This document shows positions 49,681 through 57,324 of a stretch of DNA of 64,000 bases, piece after piece. The DNA lies in contig NZ_CP101989.1 in NCBI RefSeq assembly GCF_024508275.1, positions 310,001-374,000 on the forward strand. The letters run 5' to 3'. Numbering within the stretch: position 1 is the stretch's first letter; each line of letters begins with the position of its first letter. The notes beneath the pieces were generated by a model. The model saw only the letters and a list, made by a program, of their open reading frames with translations. It was not told the DNA's origin and searched no databases. Both the position numbers and the translations under genes were made by a program. Origin of the DNA: Cellulomonas wangsupingiae. GTDB taxonomy: Bacteria > Actinomycetota > Actinomycetes > Actinomycetales > Cellulomonadaceae.

Positions 49681-49764
49681 ATGGGTGCCGTCAGCGCGCC
49701 GCCGCCCCCGCAGGAACCCGTCCGTGATCCCGTCACCCTGCCCGCACCGGCGCGTCTATCGTGA
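49681..49764 (+). CDS. Possible 27-residue peptide coupled to the sensor kinase
   Basis: After GACGAGAGGACC an ATG opens 27 codons rich in Pro (SAPPPPQEPVRDP and TLPAPARLS). Its TGA overlaps the kinase GTG by four bases. The same GACGAGAGGAC precedes the CPBP protease ATG, whose N-terminus is also Pro-rich, so this may be a translated leader or a trimmed remnant of a CPBP start. It may serve only to couple kinase translation. Confidence 0.32.
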   Translation: MGAVSAPPPPQEPVRDPVTLPAPARLS

Positions 49765-51041
49765 CGTCGGTGACCGGGCGTCCCGCTGCGTACCGCCGCC
49801 GGCCGACGGACGTCGTGCCCCTGGCGGTCTGGGCGCTGTCCGTCGCGCTGGTCTCGGCCTCCGTGGTCCTCAACCAGGCCGACCCGGCGGCGGCGCGCGG
49901 CGTCCCGGGGTTCGGTCAGGCCGCGTGGTGGTGGGCGGTCGCGGTGATGGCGCTGCAGGCGGGCGCGCTGGCCCGGTGGGGCGACCACCCGCGCGCCGCC
50001 CTGCTCGCCGTCGCCGCCGGGGTGCCCGCGCTGTTCGTGCTGGGCGACGCCATCGGCTCCGGGCTGCTGGTCGTGATGGTCGCGGCGTACCGGGCGGTGC
50101 TCGCCCGGCCCGCGCGGCGCCTCCTGCCCAGTCTGCTGGGCGCCGCGGTGCTGGTCGCCCTGGGCGTGACCGCGTCCGTGGTCCGCACCGGGGCCGAGGG
50201 CTGGATCGTCCTCATCGGAGGACCGTTGCAGGCCCTGGCGGCCGTCGGCCTGCCGGCGGTGCTCGGCAGCGTCCTCGCGTCCCGGCGGGACGCCCTCGAC
50301 GCGCTGGCCGCCACCGCGCAGGCGCAGCACCGCGAGCGTGACGCCCTCGTGCAGGTGGCCGTCGAACGGGAGCGGACGGCGATGGCGCGCGAGCTGCACG
50401 ACATCGCGGCCCACCACCTGTCGGGCATCGCCGTGATGACGGGGGCGATCGGGCGGCAGATCGACGTGGACCCGGAGGGCGCGAAGGTCGCGGTCGCGCA
50501 GGTGCGCGAGCAGAGCACGGCGATGCTGCGGGACCTGCGCAACCTCGTGGTGCTGCTGCGGGACGTCGACACCCCGCCCGAGCCCGGCGGTCAGGTGCGG
50601 ATGGAGACGCTGGCGGGGATCGACGACCTCGTCGCGCGGGCCGAGGAGTCCGGGGCGCGGGTCGCGCTGGAGAAGGTCGGTCCGGTGGCGCAGGTCGCGG
50701 CCTCCGGTGCGGTCGGCCCGCTGGCGCAGCTCGCGGCGTACCGCGTGGTGCAGGAGGCGCTGGCCAACGCCGCCCGGCACGCGCCCGGTGCGCCGTGCGA
50801 GGTCCGCCTGGACGCGGGCGAGGAGGGCCGCGTCGAGGTCGTCGTCCGCAACTCCCGGCCCGACCCGGGAGAGGTGCCCGGGCACCACGACCCCGGCTAC
50901 GGTCTGGTCGGGATGCACGAGCGCGCCGAGCTGACCGGCGCGTCCTTGCGGTACGGGCGGACCCTGGACGGTGGTTGGCAGGTCACCCTGTCGGTCCCCA
51001 CGGCGGCCGGGCCGTCGACGAGCGAAGGGCAGGACCGATGA
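49761..51041 (+). CDS. Sensor histidine kinase, NarL/DesK type (HisKA_3)
   Basis: The 426-residue kinase has four to five membrane helices in the first 190 residues with no large sensor domain outside, so it probably senses within the membrane. A coiled linker leads to the HisKA_3 dimer domain: RERTAMARELHDIAAHHLSG with the phospho-acceptor His, and the ATP-binding domain with QEALANAARHAPG (N box) and GYGLVGMHERAEL (G box). A GTG three codons inside, seven bases after TATCGT, is an alternative start. Its TGA overlaps the regulator ATG. Confidence 0.91.
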   Translation: MTSVTGRPAAYRRRPTDVVPLAVWALSVALVSASVVLNQADPAAARGVPGFGQAAWWWAVAVMALQAGALARWGDHPRAALLAVAAGVPALFVLGDAIGSGLLVVMVAAYRAVLARPARRLLPSLLGAAVLVALGVTASVVRTGAEGWIVLIGGPLQALAAVGLPAVLGSVLASRRDALDALAATAQAQHRERDALVQVAVERERTAMARELHDIAAHHLSGIAVMTGAIGRQIDVDPEGAKVAVAQVREQSTAMLRDLRNLVVLLRDVDTPPEPGGQVRMETLAGIDDLVARAEESGARVALEKVGPVAQVAASGAVGPLAQLAAYRVVQEALANAARHAPGAPCEVRLDAGEEGRVEVVVRNSRPDPGEVPGHHDPGYGLVGMHERAELTGASLRYGRTLDGGWQVTLSVPTAAGPSTSEGQDR

Positions 51042-51724
51042 GCGAGGCTGCGTCCCCGACCGTCCGGGTCGTGGTGGCCGACGACCAGCCGCTCGTGCGC
51101 GCCGGCCTGGCCACGGTGCTGGCGACCGAGCCGGGGATCGAGGTCGTCGGGCAGGCCGCCGACGGCGCGCAGGCGGTGGACCTGGCGCTCGCGCTGCGCC
51201 CGGACGTCGTGTGCATGGACATCCGGATGCCCGGCAAGGACGGCATCACCGCGACGCGCGAGCTGTGCGGCCCCGACGTCGCCGACCCGATCCCCGTCCT
51301 GGTGCTGACCACGTTCGACGTCGACGAGTACCTGTTCGGCGCGCTCGAGGCGGGCGCCTCGGGGTTCCTGCTCAAGGACGCCGAGCCGGCGACGCTCGTC
51401 GAGGCGGTCCGCACGATCGCCGCCGGCCACGGCATGCTCGCCAACGGCCTGACCCGGCGCGTGCTGCGTGAGGTCGTCACGCGTCGCCGGACCCAGCCGG
51501 TGACCGCGGCCCGCGCCAGCGAGCTGCTGACCCCGCGGGAGCTGGACATCGTCCTGCTGCTGGCGCAGGGCATGTCGAACGAGGAGATCGCCCGCGAGCT
51601 GTACCTCGAGGTGTCGACGGTGAAGTCGCACCTGGCCCGGGTGATGCCGAAGCTGGGCGTGAAGTCACGCCTGCAGGCGGTGGTGTGGGCGTACCAGAAC
51701 GGCATCGTGGACGTCGCGGGCTGA
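51038..51724 (+). CDS. NarL/LuxR-type response regulator
   Basis: The 228-residue regulator has a receiver domain: VVVADDQPLVRAGLATVL (acidic pair), DVVCMDIRMPGKDG with the phospho-acceptor Asp, LTTFDVDEYLFGAL and GFLLKD with the conserved Lys. The C-terminal LuxR HTH reads LTPRELDIVLLLAQGMSNEE and VSTVKSHLARVMPKLGVKSR. It is coupled to the kinase by ATGA. By the matching upstream blocks it may activate its own operon and the CPBP protease gene 2 kb downstream. Confidence 0.95.
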   Translation: MSEAASPTVRVVVADDQPLVRAGLATVLATEPGIEVVGQAADGAQAVDLALALRPDVVCMDIRMPGKDGITATRELCGPDVADPIPVLVLTTFDVDEYLFGALEAGASGFLLKDAEPATLVEAVRTIAAGHGMLANGLTRRVLREVVTRRRTQPVTAARASELLTPRELDIVLLLAQGMSNEEIARELYLEVSTVKSHLARVMPKLGVKSRLQAVVWAYQNGIVDVAG

Positions 51725-51746
51725 GAAGCAGCCGGCGGACCGGACG

Positions 51747-52259
51747 TCAGCAGCGTCGCGCCGCCCACACGTCCTCGACGTCGGACGTGGTGTGCAGCCG
51801 CGCACCGTCGACGGTGTCGACGTCGTAGTGGGTGCCGTGCGTCCACCGGACCGTGCGGACCTGGCACCGGTCGACGAGGTCGACGACCTCCTCGCGGGAG
51901 ACGATCTGGCGCGGCTCCGGCTCCAGCGCCTGCGCGATCCCGTACCAGGCGCCGAGCGCCACCGGGACGACGAGCACCGCCCACCCGTGCACCCGGCGCA
52001 GCGTGGGCCGCGACCGACCCGCCCGGTAGAGCGCGACGTTGACGAGGAGGACCGCCACCACGCCGACGGACGCCGCCACCAGGAGTGCCGTCCCGAGGCT
52101 GTCGAACGTGCCGTTCACCCCGTTGGTCGCGTCGACGAGCAGCAGGACCACGCAGAGGGCGAGCGGCGCGAGGAGCAGGGCGAACAGCACCCGCCAGGGC
52201 CACGACATCGGGCTTCCCGCCTGCGGCGGCGCCGGCGCAGAGGGGGTCGGCTCGCCCAT
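51747..52259 (-). CDS. Hypothetical membrane protein
   Basis: The 170-residue protein has a Pro-rich N-terminus, then three hydrophobic helices (VLFALLLAPLALCVVLLLV, LLVAASVGVVAVLLVNVALY and WAVLVVPVALGAWYGIAQAL). A C-terminal segment of about 60 residues reads EEVVDLVDRCQVRTVRWT and DVDTVDGARLHTTSD. This tail may lie outside the membrane. I do not recognise a family. GAGGAG precedes the ATG by eight bases. It is convergent with the response regulator. Confidence 0.62.
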   Translation of the reverse strand: MGEPTPSAPAPPQAGSPMSWPWRVLFALLLAPLALCVVLLLVDATNGVNGTFDSLGTALLVAASVGVVAVLLVNVALYRAGRSRPTLRRVHGWAVLVVPVALGAWYGIAQALEPEPRQIVSREEVVDLVDRCQVRTVRWTHGTHYDVDTVDGARLHTTSDVEDVWAARRC

Positions 52260-52373
52260 GTGCGCCTGCGCTCCTCGCCGTCGACGGACCGGATGCGGCA
52301 CACCGTACCGGAGAGCATGATCGAGTCGGGCGGCGCGGGCAGAGGGCCCCCGCCGACAACTGGGGGGCACCAG

Positions 52374-53321
52374 ATGTGCACAGGAATCAGGTTCTCGGAC
52401 GGTAGCGGCCACCTCTATCTCGCGCGCAACCTCGACTGGACCAGCGGGTACGGCGAACGCGTCGTGGTGACGCCGACCGGGTTCACCCCGACGTCGCCGT
52501 TCGGCGCGGTGCCGAGCATCCGGCACGCGACGATCGGCATGGGGATCGTCGAGGAGGGCACGCCGCTGTACTTCGACTGCGGGAACGACGCGGGTCTCGC
52601 CGTGGCGGGCCTCAACTTCCCCGGCTACGCGCAGTACGCGACGGGCCCCGTCGAGGGGGCGACGAACGTCGCGGCCTACGAGTTCCCGCTGTGGGTGGCC
52701 TCGCAGTTCTCGAGCGTCGACGAGGTGGAGCAGGCGCTCGCGAACGTGGCGATCGTCGACAAGCCGATCAACGAGAAGTACCCGAGCTCGCTGCTGCACT
52801 GGATCATCGGTGACGCGACGCGCGCCATCGTCGTGGAGTACACGGCCGACGGCATGCACGTCTTCGACGACGACGTCGACGTGCTCGCGAACCAGCCGGG
52901 CTTCGCCTGGCACCACGAGAACCTGCGCAACTACCTCAACACCGAGCCGGACTTCCCGCAGGAGACCGTGCTGGGCCGGGCGAAGCTGTCCCCGTTCGGC
53001 TCCGGCTCGCACATGCGGGGGATCCCCGGGGACTACTACTCGCCGTCCCGGTTCGTCCGTGCCGCCTACGTCAACGAGCACTACCCCACCAAGACGACCG
53101 AGGAGGAGAACGTCAGCCGCGCGTTCCACACGCTGCAGCAGGTCGCGATGGTGGACGGCTGCGCCGCGATGAGCTCGGGGGAGTTCGAGAAGACGATCTA
53201 CACGGGGCTCTTCTCCGGTGCGACGGGGACGTACTACTGGAACACCTACGAGGACCCGTCGGTCCGCAGCGTCCGGCTCGCGGACCACTCGCCCGACGGT
53301 GCGGAGCTCGTCGTGGTGTAG
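52374..53321 (+). CDS. Choloylglycine hydrolase-family enzyme (BSH/PVA-like)
   Basis: The 315-residue protein begins MCTGIRF, so Met removal leaves Cys2 as the N-terminal nucleophile of the Ntn-hydrolase fold. Arg18 and Asp21 (YLARNLDW) match bile salt hydrolase active-site residues, as does AVAGLNFPGYAQY in the substrate loop. The length is that of bacterial BSH and penicillin V acylases. There is no signal peptide, so it is probably cytoplasmic. The natural substrate is not known; in environmental actinobacteria these enzymes may cleave N-acyl homoserine lactones or penicillin V. Confidence 0.87.
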   Translation: MCTGIRFSDGSGHLYLARNLDWTSGYGERVVVTPTGFTPTSPFGAVPSIRHATIGMGIVEEGTPLYFDCGNDAGLAVAGLNFPGYAQYATGPVEGATNVAAYEFPLWVASQFSSVDEVEQALANVAIVDKPINEKYPSSLLHWIIGDATRAIVVEYTADGMHVFDDDVDVLANQPGFAWHHENLRNYLNTEPDFPQETVLGRAKLSPFGSGSHMRGIPGDYYSPSRFVRAAYVNEHYPTKTTEEENVSRAFHTLQQVAMVDGCAAMSSGEFEKTIYTGLFSGATGTYYWNTYEDPSVRSVRLADHSPDGAELVVV

Positions 53322-53336
53322 CCGCCACCTGCGCCT

Positions 53337-53401
53337 TTCGATGCAACTGCGGGGGTTCCACCCTGCGCCCGGCGCGGCCGGGGGTGTCCGATTCCTAACG
53401 T
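53337..53401 (+). promoter_or_regulatory. Upstream region of CPBP protease gene, twin of 49581
   Basis: TTCGATGCAA (53337-53346) is followed 30 bases later by GCCCGGCGCG and, 59 bases from its start, by the -10 TAACGT (53396-53401). Order, identity and distance match the region before the kinase/regulator operon. After the -10 six bases lead to the ATG at 53408. Confidence 0.52.
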
Positions 53402-53407
53402 CAAGTC

Positions 53408-54403
53408 ATGTCACAACGACTTCGACGAGAGGACACTCCGATGATCACCGTCACGCCACAGGTACCTGCACCGGCCGAGCGCGGAGGGGTGCTCGACGTC
53501 GTCCGGCGCCGCCCGCTCACGGCGTTCGTCGTCCTGGCGCTCGCCGCCAGCTGGCTCGCGTGGATCCCGCTGATCCTGTCGCCCTACGGCCTGGGGATCT
53601 GGGACATCCAGGTTCCCGGGGGTACCGGCGGCTACCAGCTCTTCCTGATGCTGCCCGGCGCGTACCTCGGCCCGATCGGCGCCGCGCTGTTCGTCACCGC
53701 CGTGACCGACGGCCGTGCCGGTGTGCGGGCGTGGGTGAGGCGTCTGTTCAAGTTCAAGGTGAACTGGCGCTGGTACGCCGGGATCTTCCTGGGCACCCCC
53801 GCAGCCGTCCTGCTGTCGTCGTACCTGTTCTCGGCCGGTGACGTCCAGGCGCCGCCGATGGAGAACCTGATCAAGTACCTGCCCATGATCCTCATGCAGA
53901 TGGTGACGACGGGCCTCGCCGAGGAGCCGGGCTGGCGCGACTTCGCCCTGCCCCGTGCTCAGCGCCTCGTCGGGCCGCTGCGTGCGGCCGCCGGCATCGG
54001 TGTCCTGTGGGGCGTGTGGCACCTCCCGCTGTACCTGACCATGTGGGGCGATGCGCCGACCTTCCACCTGCTGCGCGCTGTCGGGTTCATCGCCTTCTGC
54101 GTCACGTTCAACGTCGTCATGACCTGGGTCTTCAACCGGACCGGCCAGAGCCTGCCGATGGCGATGCTGCTGCACGTGGGCATCAACACGACCGTCGGCC
54201 TCTTCGTCGCCTCCATGTTCCCCGTCGTCGGGGCGAGCTACGACCTGACGAACCAGGCGCTGCTGCTGATGGCGACCGTCGGCGCGGTCATCACGATCGT
54301 CGCGACCCGCGGGCGGCTGGGCTACCGGCCGGAGCCGGTGCACGCGGAGGTGACCGACGACCTGGAGGCGACCCGTCCTGCCGTGGCGGCGAGCCCCGTG
54401 TGA
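53408..54403 (+). CDS. CPBP family intramembrane metalloprotease
   Basis: This protein of 331 residues has eight helices and all the CPBP site residues: motif 1 AEEPGWRDFALPRAQ with both Glu and Arg, motif 2 LWGVWHLPLYLT (FxxxH variant) and motif 3 LLHVGINTTVG. CPBP (Rce1/abi) proteins cleave membrane-bound peptides or act in bacteriocin immunity. A -10 TAACGT six bases upstream supports a leaderless start here; an internal ATG at 53441 has GAGAGGAC and is a valid alternative. Its promoter region is shared in pattern with the two-component operon. Confidence 0.88.
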   Translation: MSQRLRREDTPMITVTPQVPAPAERGGVLDVVRRRPLTAFVVLALAASWLAWIPLILSPYGLGIWDIQVPGGTGGYQLFLMLPGAYLGPIGAALFVTAVTDGRAGVRAWVRRLFKFKVNWRWYAGIFLGTPAAVLLSSYLFSAGDVQAPPMENLIKYLPMILMQMVTTGLAEEPGWRDFALPRAQRLVGPLRAAAGIGVLWGVWHLPLYLTMWGDAPTFHLLRAVGFIAFCVTFNVVMTWVFNRTGQSLPMAMLLHVGINTTVGLFVASMFPVVGASYDLTNQALLLMATVGAVITIVATRGRLGYRPEPVHAEVTDDLEATRPAVAASPV

Positions 54404-54520
54404 CACCCGAACCTCCCGCTCACCGCGGCCGCCGGGCGACCAACGTCGCCCGGCGGGACGCTGCGTGCCGGGTGATACCGGTTCTTCGCCCGGCCTCCCT
54501 CCTTGTGCGGCACGGCGCGA

Positions 54521-54575
54521 CCCCCTAGGAACGGACCAAACGGACACTGCGCACCGCGGTGCCGCACCTAGGGGG
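54521..54575. promoter_or_regulatory. Inverted repeat before HAF-repeat protein gene
   Basis: Nine-base arms CCCCCTAGG (54521-54529) and CCTAGGGGG (54567-54575) are exact inverted repeats separated by 37 bases. The second arm ends seven bases before the ATG and contains a GGGGG that could also be the ribosome site. It might form a leader hairpin or bind a regulator of LuxR or similar type. Confidence 0.38.
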
Positions 54576-54582
54576 ATCCGAC

Positions 54583-55749
54583 ATGACCACACGCCTTCGT
54601 CCTGCGCTCGGCGCGGGAGTCCTCGCGCTCGTGCTCGTGCTCGCGGGGACCCCCGCGCTCGCCGGACCGCCTCGTCCGGCCGGGTGGACCGCCGTCGAGC
54701 TGGGCACGCTGGGCGGCGCCCGCACCACCCCGGCCGCTGTGAACGACAGGGGGCAGGTCGTCGGCACGTCGCAGGTGGCGGACGGCCGGTGGCACGCGTT
54801 CCTGTGGGACGACGGCGTCATGACCGACCTCACGCCCGACGCGCAGAGCGGCACGGCCACCGACGTCTCGAACCGCGGCCACGTCAGCGGGTACGTGCAG
54901 CCGGCGCCGGGGGAGGAATCCGACGCGTTCCTGTGGCGCGACGGCACCACGACGGTCCTGGCGGAGATCGGCTACGGCATCGTCGTCAACGAGCGCGGCC
55001 AGGTCGGCGGCGGCGTCGCCAAGCCCGAGGCGTGGTCCGACAACCCGTTCGTGTGGACCGCGGGCACGCGGACCGACCTCACGCCGCCCCCGTTCCCGGG
55101 TGCGCGCACCAGCACCTCGATCATCGACCTCAACCGCGGCGGGACGGTGCTCGGCCTGGGCGAGTACGAGGACGACACCGACCTGGCGTACGTGTGGTCG
55201 GCGGGCGTGTTCACCGAGCTGCGCGCCGACGGGCTGGTGCTGCGCGGCACGGACCTGAACGACCGCGGGCACGTCGCCGGCACCGTGCACCTGGGCGGCG
55301 GGCTGCGGGAGGCCGCGCTGTGGCGCGACGGTGCGATCACGCGCCTCGGGCTGCTGCCCGGCACGGTCGCGTCGCGGGCGCTCGCGCTCAACGACCAGGG
55401 CGTCGTCGTCGGCGTCGGCGAGGCGGCCCCCGGGCAGCCGGGCACGGGGTTCGTGTGGCAGCGCGGCGCCCTGCGGCCGATCGGCACCGTCGGGGACGGC
55501 TGGAGCGTCGCGAGCGACGTCAACGAGCGCGGTCAGGTCGCCGGGCAGCTCGGCTCGACCACCGCGGACGGCACCGCGCTCGCGCAGCCCTTCGTGTGGC
55601 AGCGCGGCACCCTGACGCCGCTCGGGGCGCCGACGCCGGACGACGTGACGGTCGTCGACCTCAGTGAGAAGGGCCATGTCGTGACCGTCACCGGAGACTT
55701 CCTCGCCGAGCGCGGCGTCATGTGGGTGCCGCCGCAGCGCCGCTCCTGA
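54583..55749 (+). CDS. Secreted HAF-repeat protein
   Basis: A Sec signal peptide (ALGAGVLALVLVLAGTPALA) leads to eight similar repeats of about 45 residues. Each has a G-x-A-x-x-(L/V)-N-(D/E)-(R/Q)-G-(Q/H)-V pattern such as PAAVNDRGQVVGTSQ, ATDVSNRGHVSGYVQ and ALALNDQGVVVGVGE, followed by a FLWRDG-type strand. HAF repeats form a beta-propeller. Secreted actinobacterial HAF proteins have no established function; adhesion or carbohydrate binding has been suggested for related folds. Its 3' end overlaps the convergent esterase gene by 32 bases. Confidence 0.78.
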   Translation: MTTRLRPALGAGVLALVLVLAGTPALAGPPRPAGWTAVELGTLGGARTTPAAVNDRGQVVGTSQVADGRWHAFLWDDGVMTDLTPDAQSGTATDVSNRGHVSGYVQPAPGEESDAFLWRDGTTTVLAEIGYGIVVNERGQVGGGVAKPEAWSDNPFVWTAGTRTDLTPPPFPGARTSTSIIDLNRGGTVLGLGEYEDDTDLAYVWSAGVFTELRADGLVLRGTDLNDRGHVAGTVHLGGGLREAALWRDGAITRLGLLPGTVASRALALNDQGVVVGVGEAAPGQPGTGFVWQRGALRPIGTVGDGWSVASDVNERGQVAGQLGSTTADGTALAQPFVWQRGTLTPLGAPTPDDVTVVDLSEKGHVVTVTGDFLAERGVMWVPPQRRS

Positions 55750-56578
55750 CCAGCGCCCACCGCAGGGCGTCGGGCAGCAGGACGCCCCCGTGGTTGGGGC
55801 TGTGCCCCCCGTCGCCGAGGACCAGGCGGAAGTCGTAGCCGGCCTCGGCGAGGGCGGCGGCGACCCGCAGGTTCTCGGCCAGCCAGTTGCGCGTCGGCGC
55901 GTTCCAGTTCAGGTCGCGGTGACCGGCCTGCAGGAAGATCCGCAGCGGCTTGCGGTCGGTGCGGGGCAGCAGGTTCGGGTACGGGTTGCCGCCGGGCATC
56001 TGGGTGAAGCTCGACAGGAAGCACACGGCGCGGCGGAAGCGGTCCGGTCGCATCCAGGCGGCGGTGAACGCGGCGTCGCCGCCGCTGCTGCCGCCGCAGA
56101 CGACCCACCGTTCCGGGTCGTCCGTCACCGCGTACCGGGCGGTGACCATCGGGACGATCTCGTCGAGCAGGAAGGTGACGTAGCGGTCGTCGAACGCGTC
56201 GTACTCGACGTTGCGGTTCTTGGGGTGCTCGGCCCCGACGACGACACCGGGGTCCACGAAGACGCCGATCGTGAACGGGATGTCGCCCCGGTGGACCAGG
56301 TTGTCCAGGACGATGCCGCCGCGGACCTCCCCGTCGGGGTCGAGGTACAACCAGCCGTCGTTGACCACCAGGAGCCCGGCGGGCGGCGCGTCGTCGTCGT
56401 GCGCGGGGACGTGGACCCAGACCCGGCGGGACGTCCCCGGGTAGGCGGCGCTGTCGGTGAGGACCAGCTCGACGGTCTCGCCCACCGGCACGTCGGCCTG
56501 CCGGGAGGAGTCGGGGCCGTGCGCGTACCTGACGTCCGGGCGGAGCGGCAGAGGCCGGTAGGGCACGTCGGCGGGCAC
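55718..56578 (-). CDS. Esterase, enterochelin-esterase-like fold
   Basis: The 286-residue hydrolase has a N-terminal beta-rich part (RRVWVHVPAHDDD), then LLVVNDGWLYLD, IPFTIGVFVDPG, the nucleophile elbow VVCGGSSGGDAAFTA and a catalytic His in GDGGHSPNHGG. It resembles the PF00756 esterases that include Fes and antigen-85 proteins. The GTG follows TAGGGT by seven bases, with no ribosome site, so it is probably leaderless. No signal peptide is present; its substrate is unknown. It overlaps the end of the HAF gene on the other strand. Confidence 0.82.
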   Translation of the reverse strand: MPADVPYRPLPLRPDVRYAHGPDSSRQADVPVGETVELVLTDSAAYPGTSRRVWVHVPAHDDDAPPAGLLVVNDGWLYLDPDGEVRGGIVLDNLVHRGDIPFTIGVFVDPGVVVGAEHPKNRNVEYDAFDDRYVTFLLDEIVPMVTARYAVTDDPERWVVCGGSSGGDAAFTAAWMRPDRFRRAVCFLSSFTQMPGGNPYPNLLPRTDRKPLRIFLQAGHRDLNWNAPTRNWLAENLRVAAALAEAGYDFRLVLGDGGHSPNHGGVLLPDALRWALVRSGAAAAPT

Positions 56579-56643
56579 GCCCCCGACCCTAGGGGTGCGG
56601 GTGGCGGAGCGCACCGTGATCAGGGGTCTGGGAGCACGCGCGC

Positions 56644-57324
56644 TCAGCCGGCCCAGTGCTGCGTGAGCACCTCGGGAGCCCGGGGGTCGTCCTGGACGCG
56701 GTGGCCGGCGCCGTCGAGGGCCACGTGCTGCGCGCCGAGTGCGACGAGCGCCTCGGCGGTCTCCTCGTACATCCGGCTCGAGCCGCCGGTGACCACCAAC
56801 GTCCTGGCCGGCAGGCCCTGCTGCGTCCGCAGCCCGATGCCCCACGGCGGACGCAGGGCGCGGAGGCGGTCGACGCTCGCCCGCAGCTGCTCGTCCGGCA
56901 CGTCGGGGGGCTCCGTCCCCATCCCTGCCGCGAAGCGCAGGGAGAAGTCCCGCGCCGACACGGACGGGTCGTCGGCGGCCTCGAACACGGGCGTCATCGC
57001 CGCGATGTGCTCCTCGACGGCCGGTCTGCCGCGTGCCAGGTCGAAGCACGCGGGTTCCAGGAGCGCGAGCGACCGCACCAGGGCGGGCTCGAGCTGGGCG
57101 GCGAGCACCGCGGCGTTCGCGCCGTACGAGTGGGCGACGACGTGCCCTCCGCCGCGAGCACGGAGCCATCCCAGGAGGCGTCGAGCGTCACGGGCGGCGT
57201 CGTCGGCGACGCCCTCGCGGGTCAGGAACAGCCAGCCGGGCTCCGCGGCCGCGGCCTGCTGCGGCCAGGCGGCGGCTCCGTGCCGCCCCGCTCCGTGGAC
57301 GAACACGACATCCCTGGCACGCAT
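56644..57324 (-). CDS. Possible separately translated hydrolase of the fusion
   Basis: The hydrolase half could be made alone from an ATG 226 codons before the stop. GGAGGACGGGAGC precedes it at suitable distance. Its nucleophile elbow is AHSYGAN, and the closing GAGHRV supplies the His. If so, the monooxygenase stop codon has been lost and the hydrolase is made in two forms. Both readings are open. Confidence 0.4.
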   Translation of the reverse strand: MRARDVVFVHGAGRHGAAAWPQQAAAAEPGWLFLTREGVADDAARDARRLLGWLRARGGGHVVAHSYGANAAVLAAQLEPALVRSLALLEPACFDLARGRPAVEEHIAAMTPVFEAADDPSVSARDFSLRFAAGMGTEPPDVPDEQLRASVDRLRALRPPWGIGLRTQQGLPARTLVVTGGSSRMYEETAEALVALGAQHVALDGAGHRVQDDPRAPEVLTQHWAG

